Shown in pieces: positions 9,340 through 18,572 of a stretch of DNA of 64,000 nt. Location: assembly GCF_003625485.1 (NCBI RefSeq), contig NZ_RAIR01000001.1, forward strand, positions 310,001 through 374,000, read 5' to 3'. The position numbers and the translations under genes were made by a program. Position 1 is the stretch's first letter. The number at the start of each line of letters is the position of its first letter. The notes beneath the pieces are model-generated. The model saw only the letters and a list, made by a program, of their open reading frames with translations, did no database searches and had not been told where the DNA came from. The stretch comes from Butyrivibrio sp. CB08 (lineage in GTDB: Bacteria > Bacillota > Clostridia > Lachnospirales > Lachnospiraceae).

Positions 9340-9759
9340 ATGAGAAAAAACAGTAACAAAAACAGAAGAATCAATGGCGAAGTGCAGAAGGTAATATCTG
9401 AAGCGATCCATTTTTCCAAGGATCCAAGGATCAGTCCCTTTACATCCGTTATGGATGTAGAGGTTGCGCCAGACCTTAAGACCTGCAAGGTTTGGGTCAC
9501 TGTAATGGGTAACGACGAAGACAGACTTCGTACCCAGGAGGGACTTAAGTCAGCCTCAGGATACATCCGCAGCACCCTCGCCAAAGAACTTAATATGAGA
9601 TACACACCGGAGCTTCGCTTCATTATGGATGACTCCATCGAGTATGCCATCAACATGTCCAGAAAGATTGACGAAGTAACAGCCAAGGACAATGAGGCAA
9701 GACTTGCAAGAGGCGAGGAGATTGAAGATCAGGCAGAGTCTGAAGATCAGGAGGACTAA
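9340..9759 (+). CDS. rbfA: Ribosome-binding factor A
   Basis: A 139-residue KH-type protein needed for late 16S rRNA processing and 30S maturation, especially in the cold. It opens with the family pattern NRRINGEVQKVISEAIHF and includes VMDVEVAPDLKTCKVWVTV and ELRFIMDDSIEYAINM. The last 25 residues are acidic (EEIEDQAESEDQED). It follows infB by 14 bp and its stop codon overlaps the nrnA start by one base (TAATG), indicating coupled translation. Confidence 0.95.
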   Translation: MRKNSNKNRRINGEVQKVISEAIHFSKDPRISPFTSVMDVEVAPDLKTCKVWVTVMGNDEDRLRTQEGLKSASGYIRSTLAKELNMRYTPELRFIMDDSIEYAINMSRKIDEVTAKDNEARLARGEEIEDQAESEDQED

Positions 9760-10706
9760 TGAAGATTGATCAGCTGATTGGCAGCGCGGGGACTATCGCG
9801 ATCACCAGCCACATAAGACCTGATGGCGATGCCATTGGATCATCCCTTGGAATGTATCTTTATCTGAAAAAGAACTATCCAGAGGCAAGAGTAGATGTGT
9901 TCCTGGAGAAGGTTCTTCCAGAGCTGACATTTCTTAGTGGATCAGACAAGGTCATCACTGATTTTACATCTGATGTAAAAGAGTATGATCTTTGCATCGT
10001 CCTTGATTGTTCCAAGGACAGGACCGGTGACGCCGAGAAGATCTTTGACGCGGCAAAAAAGACAATAAATATTGACCACCATGTGAGCAACGAGGGAACT
10101 GGAGATCATCTCTATATTGTTCCAAGCGCCAGTTCAGCCTGTGAGCTTGTTTATGACACTCTTGACCCTGAAAAACTGGATGTTGAGATTGCCAAGGCTC
10201 TTTACACAGGAATGGTGACAGATACAGGAGTGTTTAAGTACAACAACACTTCACCAAAGACCATGAAGGTGGCAGCAGAGCTCATTTCTTACGGATTTGA
10301 TTTTGGCAGCCTTATTGATCAGGTCTTTTATGAAAAGACCTATCTCCAGAATCAGATTCTTGGCAGAGCCCTTCTTGAGAGCATCCTTTTAATGGATGGA
10401 AGATGCATTGTGTCTGTGGTTTCCAAGCAGACAATGGATTTCTACGGGGCTCAGAGCAATGACCTTGATGGTATAGTAAACCAGTTGCTTTTGACCAAGG
10501 GTGTGGACTGTGCAATATTCATGTATGAGCTCGCACCTCTTGAGTACAAGGTAAGCCTTCGCAGTAACGGCGCAGTTAACGTATCTGAGATTGCTCAGAT
10601 GTTTGGCGGCGGCGGACATGTAAGGGCGTCAGGATGTACAGTGAGCGGTACATACCACGATGTTATCAACAACATTTCCAAGTACATTCACAAGCAGCTC
10701 GGCTAA
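9759..10706 (+). CDS. nrnA: DHH/DHHA1 phosphoesterase, NrnA-type (oligoribonuclease / pAp phosphatase)
   Basis: A 315-residue manganese-dependent phosphoesterase of the NrnA/RecJ-like family, predicted to degrade 2-5 nt RNA and 3'-phosphoadenosine 5'-phosphate. It shows the DHH-domain motifs SHIRPDGDAIGSS (motif I), VLDCS, IDHHVSN (DHH), TDTGVF, and the C-terminal DHHA1 motif GGGGHVRASG. Given the c-di-GMP phosphodiesterase elsewhere in the window, a role in clearing pGpG is plausible but inferred. Family members regularly sit between rbfA and truB in Firmicutes. Confidence 0.92.
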   Translation: MKIDQLIGSAGTIAITSHIRPDGDAIGSSLGMYLYLKKNYPEARVDVFLEKVLPELTFLSGSDKVITDFTSDVKEYDLCIVLDCSKDRTGDAEKIFDAAKKTINIDHHVSNEGTGDHLYIVPSASSACELVYDTLDPEKLDVEIAKALYTGMVTDTGVFKYNNTSPKTMKVAAELISYGFDFGSLIDQVFYEKTYLQNQILGRALLESILLMDGRCIVSVVSKQTMDFYGAQSNDLDGIVNQLLLTKGVDCAIFMYELAPLEYKVSLRSNGAVNVSEIAQMFGGGGHVRASGCTVSGTYHDVINNISKYIHKQLG

Positions 10707-10715
10707 AGAAAGCCT

Positions 10716-10748
10716 AAGCCTTGCCTTGTTTTGGGGCAGGGCTTTTAT
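10716..10748 (+). terminator. Hairpin terminator between nrnA and truB
   Basis: A 10-bp stem with one G-T pair (10716-10725 with 10735-10744) has a nine-base loop and is followed by TTATTAT. It begins 10 bp after the nrnA stop and probably causes partial read-through into truB. The in-frame TTG at 10721 lies inside the stem, which argues against it being the truB start. Confidence 0.75.
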
Positions 10749-10771
10749 TATCGGTATCAGGAAAGGATCTT

Positions 10772-11734
10772 ATGCCTAATACTTATAACGGACTAATAAA
10801 TATATATAAGGAACCGGGCTTTACCTCCAATGACGTGGTGGCTAAGCTCCGTGGCATCCTTCATCAGAAAAAGATAGGTCACACAGGAACTCTTGATCCT
10901 GATGCGGTAGGAGTCCTGGTTGTGTGCCTTGGCACAGGAACCAAGCTTGTTGAGATGCTGACGGACCACGACAAGGAGTACATCGCGGTCTGCAGACTGG
11001 GAGTTACCACAGATACCCAGGATATGAGCGGACAGATCCTTGAAGAGCAGCCTGTAAATGTCAGCAGAAAAGAGCTTCACGAGGCTGTTAAGGCCTTTGT
11101 GGGAGACTACGAGCAGATACCTCCCATGTATTCCGCCATCAAGCAGAATGGCAAAAAGCTATATGAGCTTGCAAGGGAAGGCATTGAAGTTGAGCGTAAG
11201 CCAAGGAAGGTGAACATCGGAGCGATTACGATTCTCGATGATTCCCACCTTGAGTCAGATCACTTTTTTACCATGGAAGTTAAGTGCTCAAAGGGCACAT
11301 ACATAAGGACTTTGTGTCATGATATCGGCCTTAGGCTTGGCTGCGGAGCAGCAATGCAACATCTTACAAGGACAAGAGTCGGGGCATTTTCCTTAGAGAG
11401 CGCCATCACCCTTTCGCAGGTTGAGGAGCTTAGGGACAACGGCTCTTTACCTGAGCACATCAAGTCCCCCGAGTATATCTTCAGAGACCTTGACTGCCTA
11501 CACGTCAAGGACAGCGCCAGAAAGATCCTCGAAAATGGCAACAGCTTCAGGAGAGATAACGTGCTAAGCGAAGACCCTGAAGGAGTCAACGATACAGAGT
11601 ACGAAGACGAGATGTTTACGGATGGCAACATGTTTAGAGTTTATTCCGAGGATGACACCTTCTTTGGAATCTACAAGTACAGCGCCAGAAAAAAGACTTT
11701 CGACGTGGACAAGTTCTTTTTCGAAAAAGAGTAA
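10772..11734 (+). CDS. truB: tRNA pseudouridine-55 synthase TruB
   Basis: A 320-residue enzyme that isomerises U55 in the T loop of tRNAs. The N-terminal catalytic domain opens NGLINIYKEPGFTSNDVV and includes HTGTLDPDAVGVLVVCLG with the catalytic Asp in TLDP; CSKGTYIRTLCHDIG is a further family motif. The C-terminal 80 residues form a PUA-like end, somewhat divergent. The start is set at ATG 10772 because GGAAAGGA lies just upstream (10760-10767); the longer frame from 10721 begins within the terminator hairpin. It is 3 bp from ribF. Confidence 0.94.
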   Translation: MPNTYNGLINIYKEPGFTSNDVVAKLRGILHQKKIGHTGTLDPDAVGVLVVCLGTGTKLVEMLTDHDKEYIAVCRLGVTTDTQDMSGQILEEQPVNVSRKELHEAVKAFVGDYEQIPPMYSAIKQNGKKLYELAREGIEVERKPRKVNIGAITILDDSHLESDHFFTMEVKCSKGTYIRTLCHDIGLRLGCGAAMQHLTRTRVGAFSLESAITLSQVEELRDNGSLPEHIKSPEYIFRDLDCLHVKDSARKILENGNSFRRDNVLSEDPEGVNDTEYEDEMFTDGNMFRVYSEDDTFFGIYKYSARKKTFDVDKFFFEKE

Positions 11735-11737
11735 AAT

Positions 11738-12652
11738 ATGCAGATAATATCACGTATCGATGAACTGAATATAAGTGATAGAACCGCCATAGCCATGGGC
11801 AAGTTCGACGGCATTCACTTAGGCCACAAAAAGCTTTTATCCAAGATCCTTGAGGAGAAGCAGGACGGACTTAAGGCTACTGTCTTTACCTTTGAGCCTT
11901 CTCCCGAGGAGTTCTTTGTGGGCCACAGGGTTAAGCAGCTATTTACAAGGGACGAGAAGAGAAGAGCCTTTGAGAAGATGGGTATCGACATTCTGGTGGA
12001 GTTCCCTCTCAATGCAGATACAGCAGCCACAGACCCTGAGGATTTCGTCAGGACAATTCTGTTTGATGACCTGAAGGCCAGATATATCGCCGCCGGGACC
12101 GATGTCTCTTTTGGAGATAAGGGAAGAGGCGATCAGTATCTACTTAGGAACTTAAGTAAAGACCTGGGCTTTGAGCTTGATCTTATCAACAAGGTCATGC
12201 TGGACGGCTCAGAAGTCAGCTCCACAAGAGTCCGCAACGAAGTTACAGACGGCAATATGGCAGAGGTAAAAAGGCTTCTTGGAAGTAACTACAGCGTCAG
12301 CGGAATCGTAGAACACGGCCGTCACATCGGACACACCATAGGAGTTCCTACAGTTAATATCCTGCCACCAGATGGCAAGCTCCTTCCACCCTACGGAGTC
12401 TACTCAAGTGAAGTTATCATCGGGGAAAAGAGCTATCACGGAATGACCAATATCGGAAGAAAGCCTACTATCTCTGAAAAGGAGCAGGTGGGCGTTGAAA
12501 CTTACATCTATGACTTTGATGAGGATGTCTATGGAAAATACATAGAAGTTAAGCTCATAGAGTTTACAAGGCCAGAGATGAAGTTTGAATCCATAGAAGC
12601 TTTAAAAGCCCAGATTGAGAAGGATCTACAGAACGTAAGGCCAGAAATATAA
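11738..12652 (+). CDS. ribF: Bifunctional riboflavin kinase / FAD synthetase
   Basis: A 304-residue enzyme that phosphorylates riboflavin to FMN and adenylates FMN to FAD. The N-terminal FAD synthetase domain has the nucleotidyltransferase motif MGKFDGIHLGHKKLL and EVSSTRVRNEV; the C-terminal flavokinase domain (about 180-304) has HGRHIGHTIGVPTVNI and TNIGRKPTI. Last gene of the rimP operon. No FMN riboswitch is visible upstream, as expected for its position. Flavin supply may matter for the flavodoxin/FMN-binding genes at 37420-38823, but no direct link is shown. Confidence 0.95.
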   Translation: MQIISRIDELNISDRTAIAMGKFDGIHLGHKKLLSKILEEKQDGLKATVFTFEPSPEEFFVGHRVKQLFTRDEKRRAFEKMGIDILVEFPLNADTAATDPEDFVRTILFDDLKARYIAAGTDVSFGDKGRGDQYLLRNLSKDLGFELDLINKVMLDGSEVSSTRVRNEVTDGNMAEVKRLLGSNYSVSGIVEHGRHIGHTIGVPTVNILPPDGKLLPPYGVYSSEVIIGEKSYHGMTNIGRKPTISEKEQVGVETYIYDFDEDVYGKYIEVKLIEFTRPEMKFESIEALKAQIEKDLQNVRPEI

Positions 12653-12657
12653 TTTAC

Positions 12658-12686
12658 TTTACACTTTGGGCTTTTTATGCTAACAT
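12658..12686 (+). promoter_or_regulatory. Promoter for rpsO
   Basis: TTTACA at 12658-12663 and TAACAT at 12681-12686 are 17 bp apart. The predicted transcript starts near 12693 and has a leader of about 113 nt. Confidence 0.5.
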
Positions 12687-12693
12687 AAATTGG

Positions 12694-12715
12694 TTGCCGG
12701 CTAATCTTCCGGCAA
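12694..12715 (+). promoter_or_regulatory. Leader hairpin of rpsO mRNA, possible S15 autoregulation site
   Basis: A perfect 7-bp stem TTGCCGG / CCGGCAA (12694-12700 with 12709-12715) lies at the start of the predicted 5' leader and is not followed by a T tract. S15 represses its own mRNA through leader structures in several bacteria, and the structures differ between lineages. Assignment here is inference. Confidence 0.4.
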
Positions 12716-12805
12716 TGTTATGTAACTACCTATACTAAGGTTTTGGCAACTCCAGCCTGGCCCTGGTATCAGGCAAATAGAAATGTGAAACACAAGGAGA
12801 AAACA

Positions 12806-13072
12806 ATGATCACAAAAGAGAAGAAAACAGAAGTTATCGAGAAGTTTGCCAGAAAGGCTGGCGACACAGGATCACCTGAGGTTCAGGTAGCTATCCTTAC
12901 AGAGAGAATCAAGGAGCTCAACGAGCACCTTCAGAAGAACCCTAAGGATCACCACTCAAGAAGAGGTCTTCTTAAGATGGTTGGTCAGAGACGTAGCCTT
13001 CTTGCATACCTCAAGAAGAAGGACATCGAGGGCTATCGTAAGCTCATCGCTGACCTTGGTCTCAGAAAGTAA
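12806..13072 (+). CDS. rpsO: 30S ribosomal protein S15
   Basis: An 88-residue protein, the normal S15 length, that binds 16S rRNA early in 30S assembly. The family pattern [17 protein letters not shown], then [21 protein letters not shown] and the Tyr/Lys-rich end are present. The longer open frame from 12743 adds 21 unrelated residues and is rejected: ATG 12806 is preceded by AAGGAG at 12794-12799 at ideal spacing. rpsO followed by pnp is a conserved order. Confidence 0.97.
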   Translation: MITKEKKTEVIEKFARKAGDTGSPEVQVAILTERIKELNEHLQKNPKDHHSRRGLLKMVGQRRSLLAYLKKKDIEGYRKLIADLGLRK

Positions 13073-13085
13073 TTTCTTAAAAGAT

Positions 13086-13131
13086 AAAGGCGGAATAAGG
13101 CTGGCAGCCCTGCCAGCTTGTTCCGTCTTTT
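13086..13131 (+). terminator. Terminator after rpsO
   Basis: A long, nearly perfect stem of about 20 bp (AAAGGCGGAATAAGGCTGGC pairing with GCCAGCTTGTTCCGTCTTT with one small mismatch region) has a short CAGCCCT loop and ends in TTTT at 13128-13131. Confidence 0.9.
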
Positions 13132-13269
13132 CACCATTAATGAGAATATGCGCAAAATGCGCTTTTCTATAGAAGACGAAAACATGTTTAAACTGCACAC
13201 GCACCTGAAGTACAGAGATTTTTCTGTGGATGAAGGACCGCGGATGAGCAGGAAAAGGAGACAAACAAA

Positions 13270-15357
13270 ATGGTAAAAACTTATTCAATGGAACTGGCCG
13301 GACGCACTCTTAAGGTTGAGATCGGCAAGGTAGGAAAACAGGCAAATGGCTGCGCATTCATGCAGTATGGAGACACAACTGTTCTCTGCACAGCTACAGC
13401 TTCAGCTAAGCCAAGAGACGGAATCGATTTCTTCCCACTCTCAGTTGAGTATGGTGAGAAGTTCTACGCTGTTGGTAAATTCCCAGGCGGATACAACAAG
13501 AGAGAGGGTAAGCCTTCTGAGAACGCTATCCTCACAAGCCGTGTAATTGATCGTCCTATGAGACCTCTTTTCCCTAAGGATTATAGAAACGACGTTACAA
13601 TCGAGACAATGGTTATGTCAGTAGATCCACAGTGCAGACCAGAGCTCGTAGCTATGCTTGGCGCTTCAGTTTCAGTTTCAATCTCTGATATCCCATTCGA
13701 TGGCCCTTGCGCTATGACACAGATGGGTATGATCGATGGAGAGCTTATCGTTAACCCTACTCAGGAGCAGTGGAACACAGGTGACCTCAAGCTTACTGTT
13801 GCTTCAGTTGGTCAGAAGGTTATCATGATCGAGGCTGGTGCCAACGAGATTCCTGAGGAGAAGATGAAGGAAGCTATCTACAAGGCTCACGATGTAAACC
13901 TTCAGCTCATCGAGTTCTTCAAGGGCATCGTAGCTGAGATCGGTAAGCCTAAGCACGAGTACACAAGCTGTGCAGTTCCTGAGGAGCTCTTCGCAGCTAT
14001 CAAGGAAGTTGTTCCTCCAGAGGAGATGGAGAAGGCTGTATTCACAGACGACAAGCAGACCAGAGAGGGCAACATCGCTGAGATTACAGAAAGACTATCA
14101 GAGAAGTTTGCAGATAACGAGGAGTGGCTTGCAATCCTCGGCGAAGCTATTTATCAGTACGAGAAGAAGACAGTTCGTAAGATGATCCTTAAAGATCACA
14201 AGAGACCTGACGGACGTGATATCAAGCAGATCAGACCTCTTGCAGCAGAGATCGATCTTATTCCTAGAGTACACGGAAGTGCTATGTTCACTCGTGGACA
14301 GACACAGATCTGTGACGTTGTAACTCTTGCACCTCTTTCAGAGGCTCAGAAGGTAGAAGGCCTTGATGCATTTGCTTCTGACAAGAGATATGTACACCAG
14401 TACAACTTCCCTGCTTACTCAGTAGGTGAGACTAAGGTTTCAAGAGGACCTGGACGTAGAGAGATCGGACACGGAGCTCTTGCAGAGAGAGCACTCCTTC
14501 CTGTTCTTCCTTCAGTTGAGGACTTCCCATATTCAATCCGTGCAGTATCTGAGACTTTCGAGTCTAACGGATCAACATCAATGGCTTCAACATGTGCATC
14601 ATGCATGTCACTTATGGCTGCTGGTGTTCCTATCAAGAAGATGGTTGCTGGTATCTCCTGCGGTCTTGTAACAGGCGATACAGATGACGATTTCGTAGTA
14701 CTTACAGATATCCAGGGTCTTGAGGACTTCTTCGGAGATATGGACTTCAAGGTAACTGGTACAAAAGACGGTATCACAGCTATCCAGATGGATATCAAGA
14801 TCCACGGTCTTACAAAGCCTATCGTTGAGACAGCTATCGCACAGTGCCGTGAGGCTAGATTCTTCATCATGGACGAGTGCATGAGCAAGGCTATTGCTGA
14901 GCCTCGTAAGGAAGTATCCAAGTACGCTCCTAAGATCGTATCTATCCAGATCGATCCTGAGAAGATCGGCGACGTTGTTGGTCAGCGTGGTAAGACAATC
15001 AACGAGATCATCGCAAGAACTGGCGTTAAGATCGACATCACAGATGACGGTAAGGTTTCAGTTTGCGGCGAAGATGCTGCTGAGATCCAGAAGGCTGTTG
15101 ATATGGTCAACACAATCGTTACAGACTTCGAAAAGGGTCAGGTATTTACAGGTAAGGTTGTAAGCATCAAGGAGTTCGGCGCATTCGTAGAGTTCGCTCC
15201 TGGCAAGGAGGGTATGGTTCACATCAGCAAGATCTCCAAGGAGAGAATCGAGCATGTTGAGGATGTACTTACACTTGGCGATACAGTTAAGGTTGTATGC
15301 CTTGGCAAGGACAAGATGGGCAGAATCAGCTTCTCAATAAAAGACTGTGCTCAGTAA
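13270..15357 (+). CDS. pnp: Polyribonucleotide nucleotidyltransferase (PNPase)
   Basis: A 695-residue 3'-5' phosphorolytic exoribonuclease central to mRNA decay. Two RNase PH domains are separated by an all-helical segment. The second PH domain holds the active-site signatures GPGRREIGHGALAERAL, SNGSTSMAS and GDMDFKVTGT with metal-binding Asp residues. A KH domain (DVVGQRGKTINEI) and an S1 domain (VFTGKVVSIKEFGAFVEF) close the protein. The start is ATG 13270 with AAAAGGAGA at 13253-13261. The 138-bp leader after the rpsO terminator has a small GCGC hairpin (13149-13162) but no convincing promoter boxes. Confidence 0.97.
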   Translation: MVKTYSMELAGRTLKVEIGKVGKQANGCAFMQYGDTTVLCTATASAKPRDGIDFFPLSVEYGEKFYAVGKFPGGYNKREGKPSENAILTSRVIDRPMRPLFPKDYRNDVTIETMVMSVDPQCRPELVAMLGASVSVSISDIPFDGPCAMTQMGMIDGELIVNPTQEQWNTGDLKLTVASVGQKVIMIEAGANEIPEEKMKEAIYKAHDVNLQLIEFFKGIVAEIGKPKHEYTSCAVPEELFAAIKEVVPPEEMEKAVFTDDKQTREGNIAEITERLSEKFADNEEWLAILGEAIYQYEKKTVRKMILKDHKRPDGRDIKQIRPLAAEIDLIPRVHGSAMFTRGQTQICDVVTLAPLSEAQKVEGLDAFASDKRYVHQYNFPAYSVGETKVSRGPGRREIGHGALAERALLPVLPSVEDFPYSIRAVSETFESNGSTSMASTCASCMSLMAAGVPIKKMVAGISCGLVTGDTDDDFVVLTDIQGLEDFFGDMDFKVTGTKDGITAIQMDIKIHGLTKPIVETAIAQCREARFFIMDECMSKAIAEPRKEVSKYAPKIVSIQIDPEKIGDVVGQRGKTINEIIARTGVKIDITDDGKVSVCGEDAAEIQKAVDMVNTIVTDFEKGQVFTGKVVSIKEFGAFVEFAPGKEGMVHISKISKERIEHVEDVLTLGDTVKVVCLGKDKMGRISFSIKDCAQ

Positions 15358-15387
15358 TCCGACCACTTGACTATATAGACATAATGC

Positions 15388-15425
15388 GGGGCTGTGAAAA
15401 ATCTTTTTCCACAGCCCTTGTTTTA
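15388..15425 (+). terminator. Terminator after pnp
   Basis: The stem GGGCTGTG / CACAGCCC extends into a self-pairing A5...T5 apex, with a TTG-TTTT tail at 15418-15424. It lies 31 bp downstream of the pnp stop. Confidence 0.88.
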
Positions 15426-15461
15426 AGTGAAAGAAAGAACAATTTCAGAGGATATTTTTTA

Positions 15462-17066
15462 ATGAGTAATTCTAAAGAAGTAATTTCAGAAATAAATAAG
15501 AGAAGAACTTTTGCCATCATATCTCATCCTGATGCGGGTAAAACAACTTTGACAGAGAAATTTCTTCTCTACGGTGGAGCTATCAATATGGCTGGTTCCG
15601 TTAAGGGTAAGGCTACAGCAAGACATGCGGTATCTGACTGGATGGAGATCGAGAAGCAGAGAGGTATCTCAGTAACATCATCAGTTCTTCAGTTCAACTA
15701 TGAAGGATGCTGTATCAATATCCTTGATACTCCTGGACACCAGGATTTCTCAGAGGATACATATAGAACACTTATGGCAGCGGATTCTGCGGTCATGGTA
15801 ATCGACGCCAGCAAGGGTGTTGAGGCTCAGACCCGTAAGCTCTTTAAAGTCTGCGCCATGAGCCATATTCCGATCTTTACATTTATCAACAAGCTGGACA
15901 GAGATGCCATGGACACCTTTGATCTTCTTGATGATATTGAGAATAACCTTGGTATTGCCACATGCCCTATGAACTGGCCTATCGGTTCAGGTAAGAACTT
16001 CAAGGGTATCTACGACAGAAGAGAGGGACACATCGTTACTTTCTCAGAGACCCAGAAGGGTACCAAGGAGGGAAAAGAGACTATCATCAATCTTGATGAC
16101 AAGGCAGCCATCGACAGCGAGATCGGTCAGGACGCTTATGATAAGCTCACAGGAGAGATTGAGCTTCTTGACGGAGCAGGAGCTGAGTATGACCTTGAGA
16201 AGGTAAGAGCAGGACAGCTCACACCAGTATTCTTTGGTTCAGCTCTTCAGAACTTTGGCGTAGAGCTCTTTTTACATCACTTCCTTAAGATGGCAACACC
16301 TCCAACAGGCAGAACTTCTGCTGATGGAACAGTTATCGATCCACTTGAGAACGACTTCTCAGCATTTGTATTTAAGATCCAGGCCAACATGAACAAGGCT
16401 CACAGAGACAGAGTAGCATTCATGAGGATCTGCTCAGGCAGATACGATGCAGACAAGGAAGTTAAGCACGTTCAGAGCGGCAAGGTAATGAGACTTTCAC
16501 AGCCTCAGCAGCTTATGGCTGACGAGCGTAAGATCCTTTCAGAGGCCTATGCCGGTGATATCATGGGCGTATTTGATCCAGGTATCTTCTCAATCGGAGA
16601 TACAGTATGCATGCCTAAGGACAATGTTAAGTACGAGGGAATCCCTACCTTCGCTCCAGAGCACTTTGCAAGGGTTCGCCAGGTAGATACCATGAAGCGT
16701 AAGCAGTTTGTTAAGGGTATCACCCAGATTGCCCAGGAGGGTGCTATTCAGATCTTCCAGGAGTACAACACAGGTCTTGAGGAGATAATTGTAGGAGTAG
16801 TAGGTGTACTGCAGTTTGATGTCTTGAAGTTTAGGCTTGAAAGCGAGTACAATGTAGATATCATTTTAGAGTCACTTCCTTATGAGTACATCAGATGGGT
16901 AGACAATGAGGATGTTGACATGTCTTCTCTTGTTGGAACTTCCGACATGAAGAAGATCAAGGATATGCACGACAGACCACTTCTTCTGTTTATCAATGAG
17001 TGGAGTGTTGGCATGACCATGGAGAGGAACAAGGGGTTGGTTCTTTCTGAGTTCAAGAAGAACTAA
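15462..17066 (+). CDS. prfC: Peptide chain release factor 3
   Basis: A 534-residue GTPase that recycles RF1/RF2 from the ribosome after peptide release. G-domain motifs are SHPDAGKTTLTEK (P-loop), RGISVTSSV (switch I), DTPGHQDFSEDTYR (G3) and NKLDRDAMD (G4). The DTPGHQDFSEDTYRTL stretch is diagnostic of RF3 against EF-G. The open frame begins at 15297 inside pnp, but ATG 15462 is chosen because it matches the conserved RF3 N-terminus (KEVISEINKRRTFAIISHPD) and is preceded by AGAGGAT at 15447-15453. Confidence 0.95.
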   Translation: MSNSKEVISEINKRRTFAIISHPDAGKTTLTEKFLLYGGAINMAGSVKGKATARHAVSDWMEIEKQRGISVTSSVLQFNYEGCCINILDTPGHQDFSEDTYRTLMAADSAVMVIDASKGVEAQTRKLFKVCAMSHIPIFTFINKLDRDAMDTFDLLDDIENNLGIATCPMNWPIGSGKNFKGIYDRREGHIVTFSETQKGTKEGKETIINLDDKAAIDSEIGQDAYDKLTGEIELLDGAGAEYDLEKVRAGQLTPVFFGSALQNFGVELFLHHFLKMATPPTGRTSADGTVIDPLENDFSAFVFKIQANMNKAHRDRVAFMRICSGRYDADKEVKHVQSGKVMRLSQPQQLMADERKILSEAYAGDIMGVFDPGIFSIGDTVCMPKDNVKYEGIPTFAPEHFARVRQVDTMKRKQFVKGITQIAQEGAIQIFQEYNTGLEEIIVGVVGVLQFDVLKFRLESEYNVDIILESLPYEYIRWVDNEDVDMSSLVGTSDMKKIKDMHDRPLLLFINEWSVGMTMERNKGLVLSEFKKN

Positions 17067-17087
17067 AGTGTTTTGGGAGGATGGCTT

Positions 17088-18554
17088 TTGAAAAAGAAAT
17101 GGCCACTAAATAAAAGTGAGATCGCGTTCCTTCTGGCAGCTGCGATTCTTTCAGCGACGCTAAGTGGTTGTCAGTATGAGAGCTTTGACGACTATCTTCG
17201 CGCTCTTGGCATGAAAGATCCTGTTGAGTATGAAGAAGCTGTTATAGATGAGTCTGTTTCTGAAATTACTCTTGAGGAAACATCTGAAGAACCAGCTGTT
17301 GAGTATGTGGACATTTCAGAGTACACGGATGTTCCTGCTGAGATAGGCGTTGACAGGATCTCTGACAACGGCGTTCCAAGCGGACATAATGAATATCCGG
17401 ATGGAGCTCCTGTTAAAGCGGATTCAGACTATGCGAGCTTCTACAAGAGCTATGACGATGCTCCTGAGGAGATAACCAAAAAGAGAGAAGAAGTTGGTCT
17501 TACTGACAGCGGTATTGAGAAGCTTAAAAAGCAGCAGGAAGGCCTTTATGCCTACGACAGACTTACTGATGCAGGCAAGACCCTCTATGTTGAGATGCTT
17601 GCCATCATGGAGCATCTTGCTACTGATGTCAGCGTATCAACAACCAGTGATGAGGCCATAGAGCTTGTTTTTGAGCATGTATCTATGGATCACCCGGAGC
17701 TCTTTTACGTTGGTGGCTATCAGTATACTGATTATCGCAAGGGCGAGGAGACTTCAAGAATAGCCTTCTCTGGAACATATCTCTACGATGAGGCAGAAGT
17801 TAAGAGCCGTCAGACCCAGATCAACGAGGCAGTCAATAAGTGCCTTGCAGGGGCTCCAGCGACTCCTGATGAGTATTACAAGGTCAAGTACGTTTACGAA
17901 TATATCATCAAGAACACAGAGTATGACAAGGATGCTCCTGACAACCAGAATCTGTGCTCTGTATTTATAGGTGGCAGAAGCGTATGTAATGGTTATGCCA
18001 AGGCTACACAGTACCTTCTTAACAAGATGGGCGTAAAGTGTACCTTTGTCACCGGAATGGTAACCACCAAGAGCGGACAGCAGTTCAGACACGCATGGAA
18101 TTTGGTTTTGTGTAACGGTGTTCATTACTATCTGGATGTGACATGGGGCGATGCTTCCTACCAGACAGCTTCCGGAGAGAGCGCAGATCCATCACTTCTT
18201 CCAGAAGTTAACTATGATTATCTCAACGTTACAACTGAGGAGATATTAAGGCAGCACACCTTGTCAGACATCATATCATTTCCTGTGTGCAGCGGCATGG
18301 CAGACAATTACTATGTCAGAGAGGGCGAATACTTCACAGCAGCTGAGCCTGCCCTTATTCAGGACCTCTTTAACAGGAAATATGAAGAGGGAGCCAAGTG
18401 CGTGACGTTTAAGTGCGCTTCAGATGCAGTGTACGACGCGATCTTCGACCACCTCTTTACCCAGAGCCATGTATTTGACTATATGCAGGGGTATCATTCT
18501 ACCGTAACCTACACTGCTTTTGAGAAGACAAGGACCATAATGATCTGGCTCTGA
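17088..18554 (+). CDS. Lipoprotein with transglutaminase-like (cysteine protease fold) domain
   Basis: A 488-residue exported protein. The start is TTG 17088 (MKKKWPLNKSE), with GGGAGG at 17075-17080 at good spacing; the earlier TTG at 17073 is before this site. The signal peptide ends in the lipobox LSGC (LSATLSGCQ), so the mature protein is lipid-anchored. A Glu/Ser-rich spacer follows, then a transglutaminase-core domain (about 270-370) with the triad Cys in GGRSVCNGYAKA, His in FRHAWNLV and Asp in YLDVTWGD. Such proteins may act as wall-associated peptidases or peptide-modifying enzymes; substrate unknown. It starts 21 bp after prfC and is a different class from the 48592 gene. Confidence 0.85.
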   Translation: MKKKWPLNKSEIAFLLAAAILSATLSGCQYESFDDYLRALGMKDPVEYEEAVIDESVSEITLEETSEEPAVEYVDISEYTDVPAEIGVDRISDNGVPSGHNEYPDGAPVKADSDYASFYKSYDDAPEEITKKREEVGLTDSGIEKLKKQQEGLYAYDRLTDAGKTLYVEMLAIMEHLATDVSVSTTSDEAIELVFEHVSMDHPELFYVGGYQYTDYRKGEETSRIAFSGTYLYDEAEVKSRQTQINEAVNKCLAGAPATPDEYYKVKYVYEYIIKNTEYDKDAPDNQNLCSVFIGGRSVCNGYAKATQYLLNKMGVKCTFVTGMVTTKSGQQFRHAWNLVLCNGVHYYLDVTWGDASYQTASGESADPSLLPEVNYDYLNVTTEEILRQHTLSDIISFPVCSGMADNYYVREGEYFTAAEPALIQDLFNRKYEEGAKCVTFKCASDAVYDAIFDHLFTQSHVFDYMQGYHSTVTYTAFEKTRTIMIWL

Positions 18555-18572
18555 GCAAGAAGCGGGGATTTA

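Noticed and set aside
10721..10771. N-terminal extension of truB from TTG 10721
   Set aside because: The TTG is inside a terminator stem, and ATG 10772 has a good ribosome site and matches the family start.
12743..12805. N-terminal extension of rpsO
   Set aside because: S15 is normally 88-89 residues and ATG 12806 has an ideal ribosome site.
14415..14921. 168-residue open frame on the - strand inside pnp
   Set aside because: It is a complementary-strand shadow of strongly codon-biased pnp; no recognisable domain or start signal.
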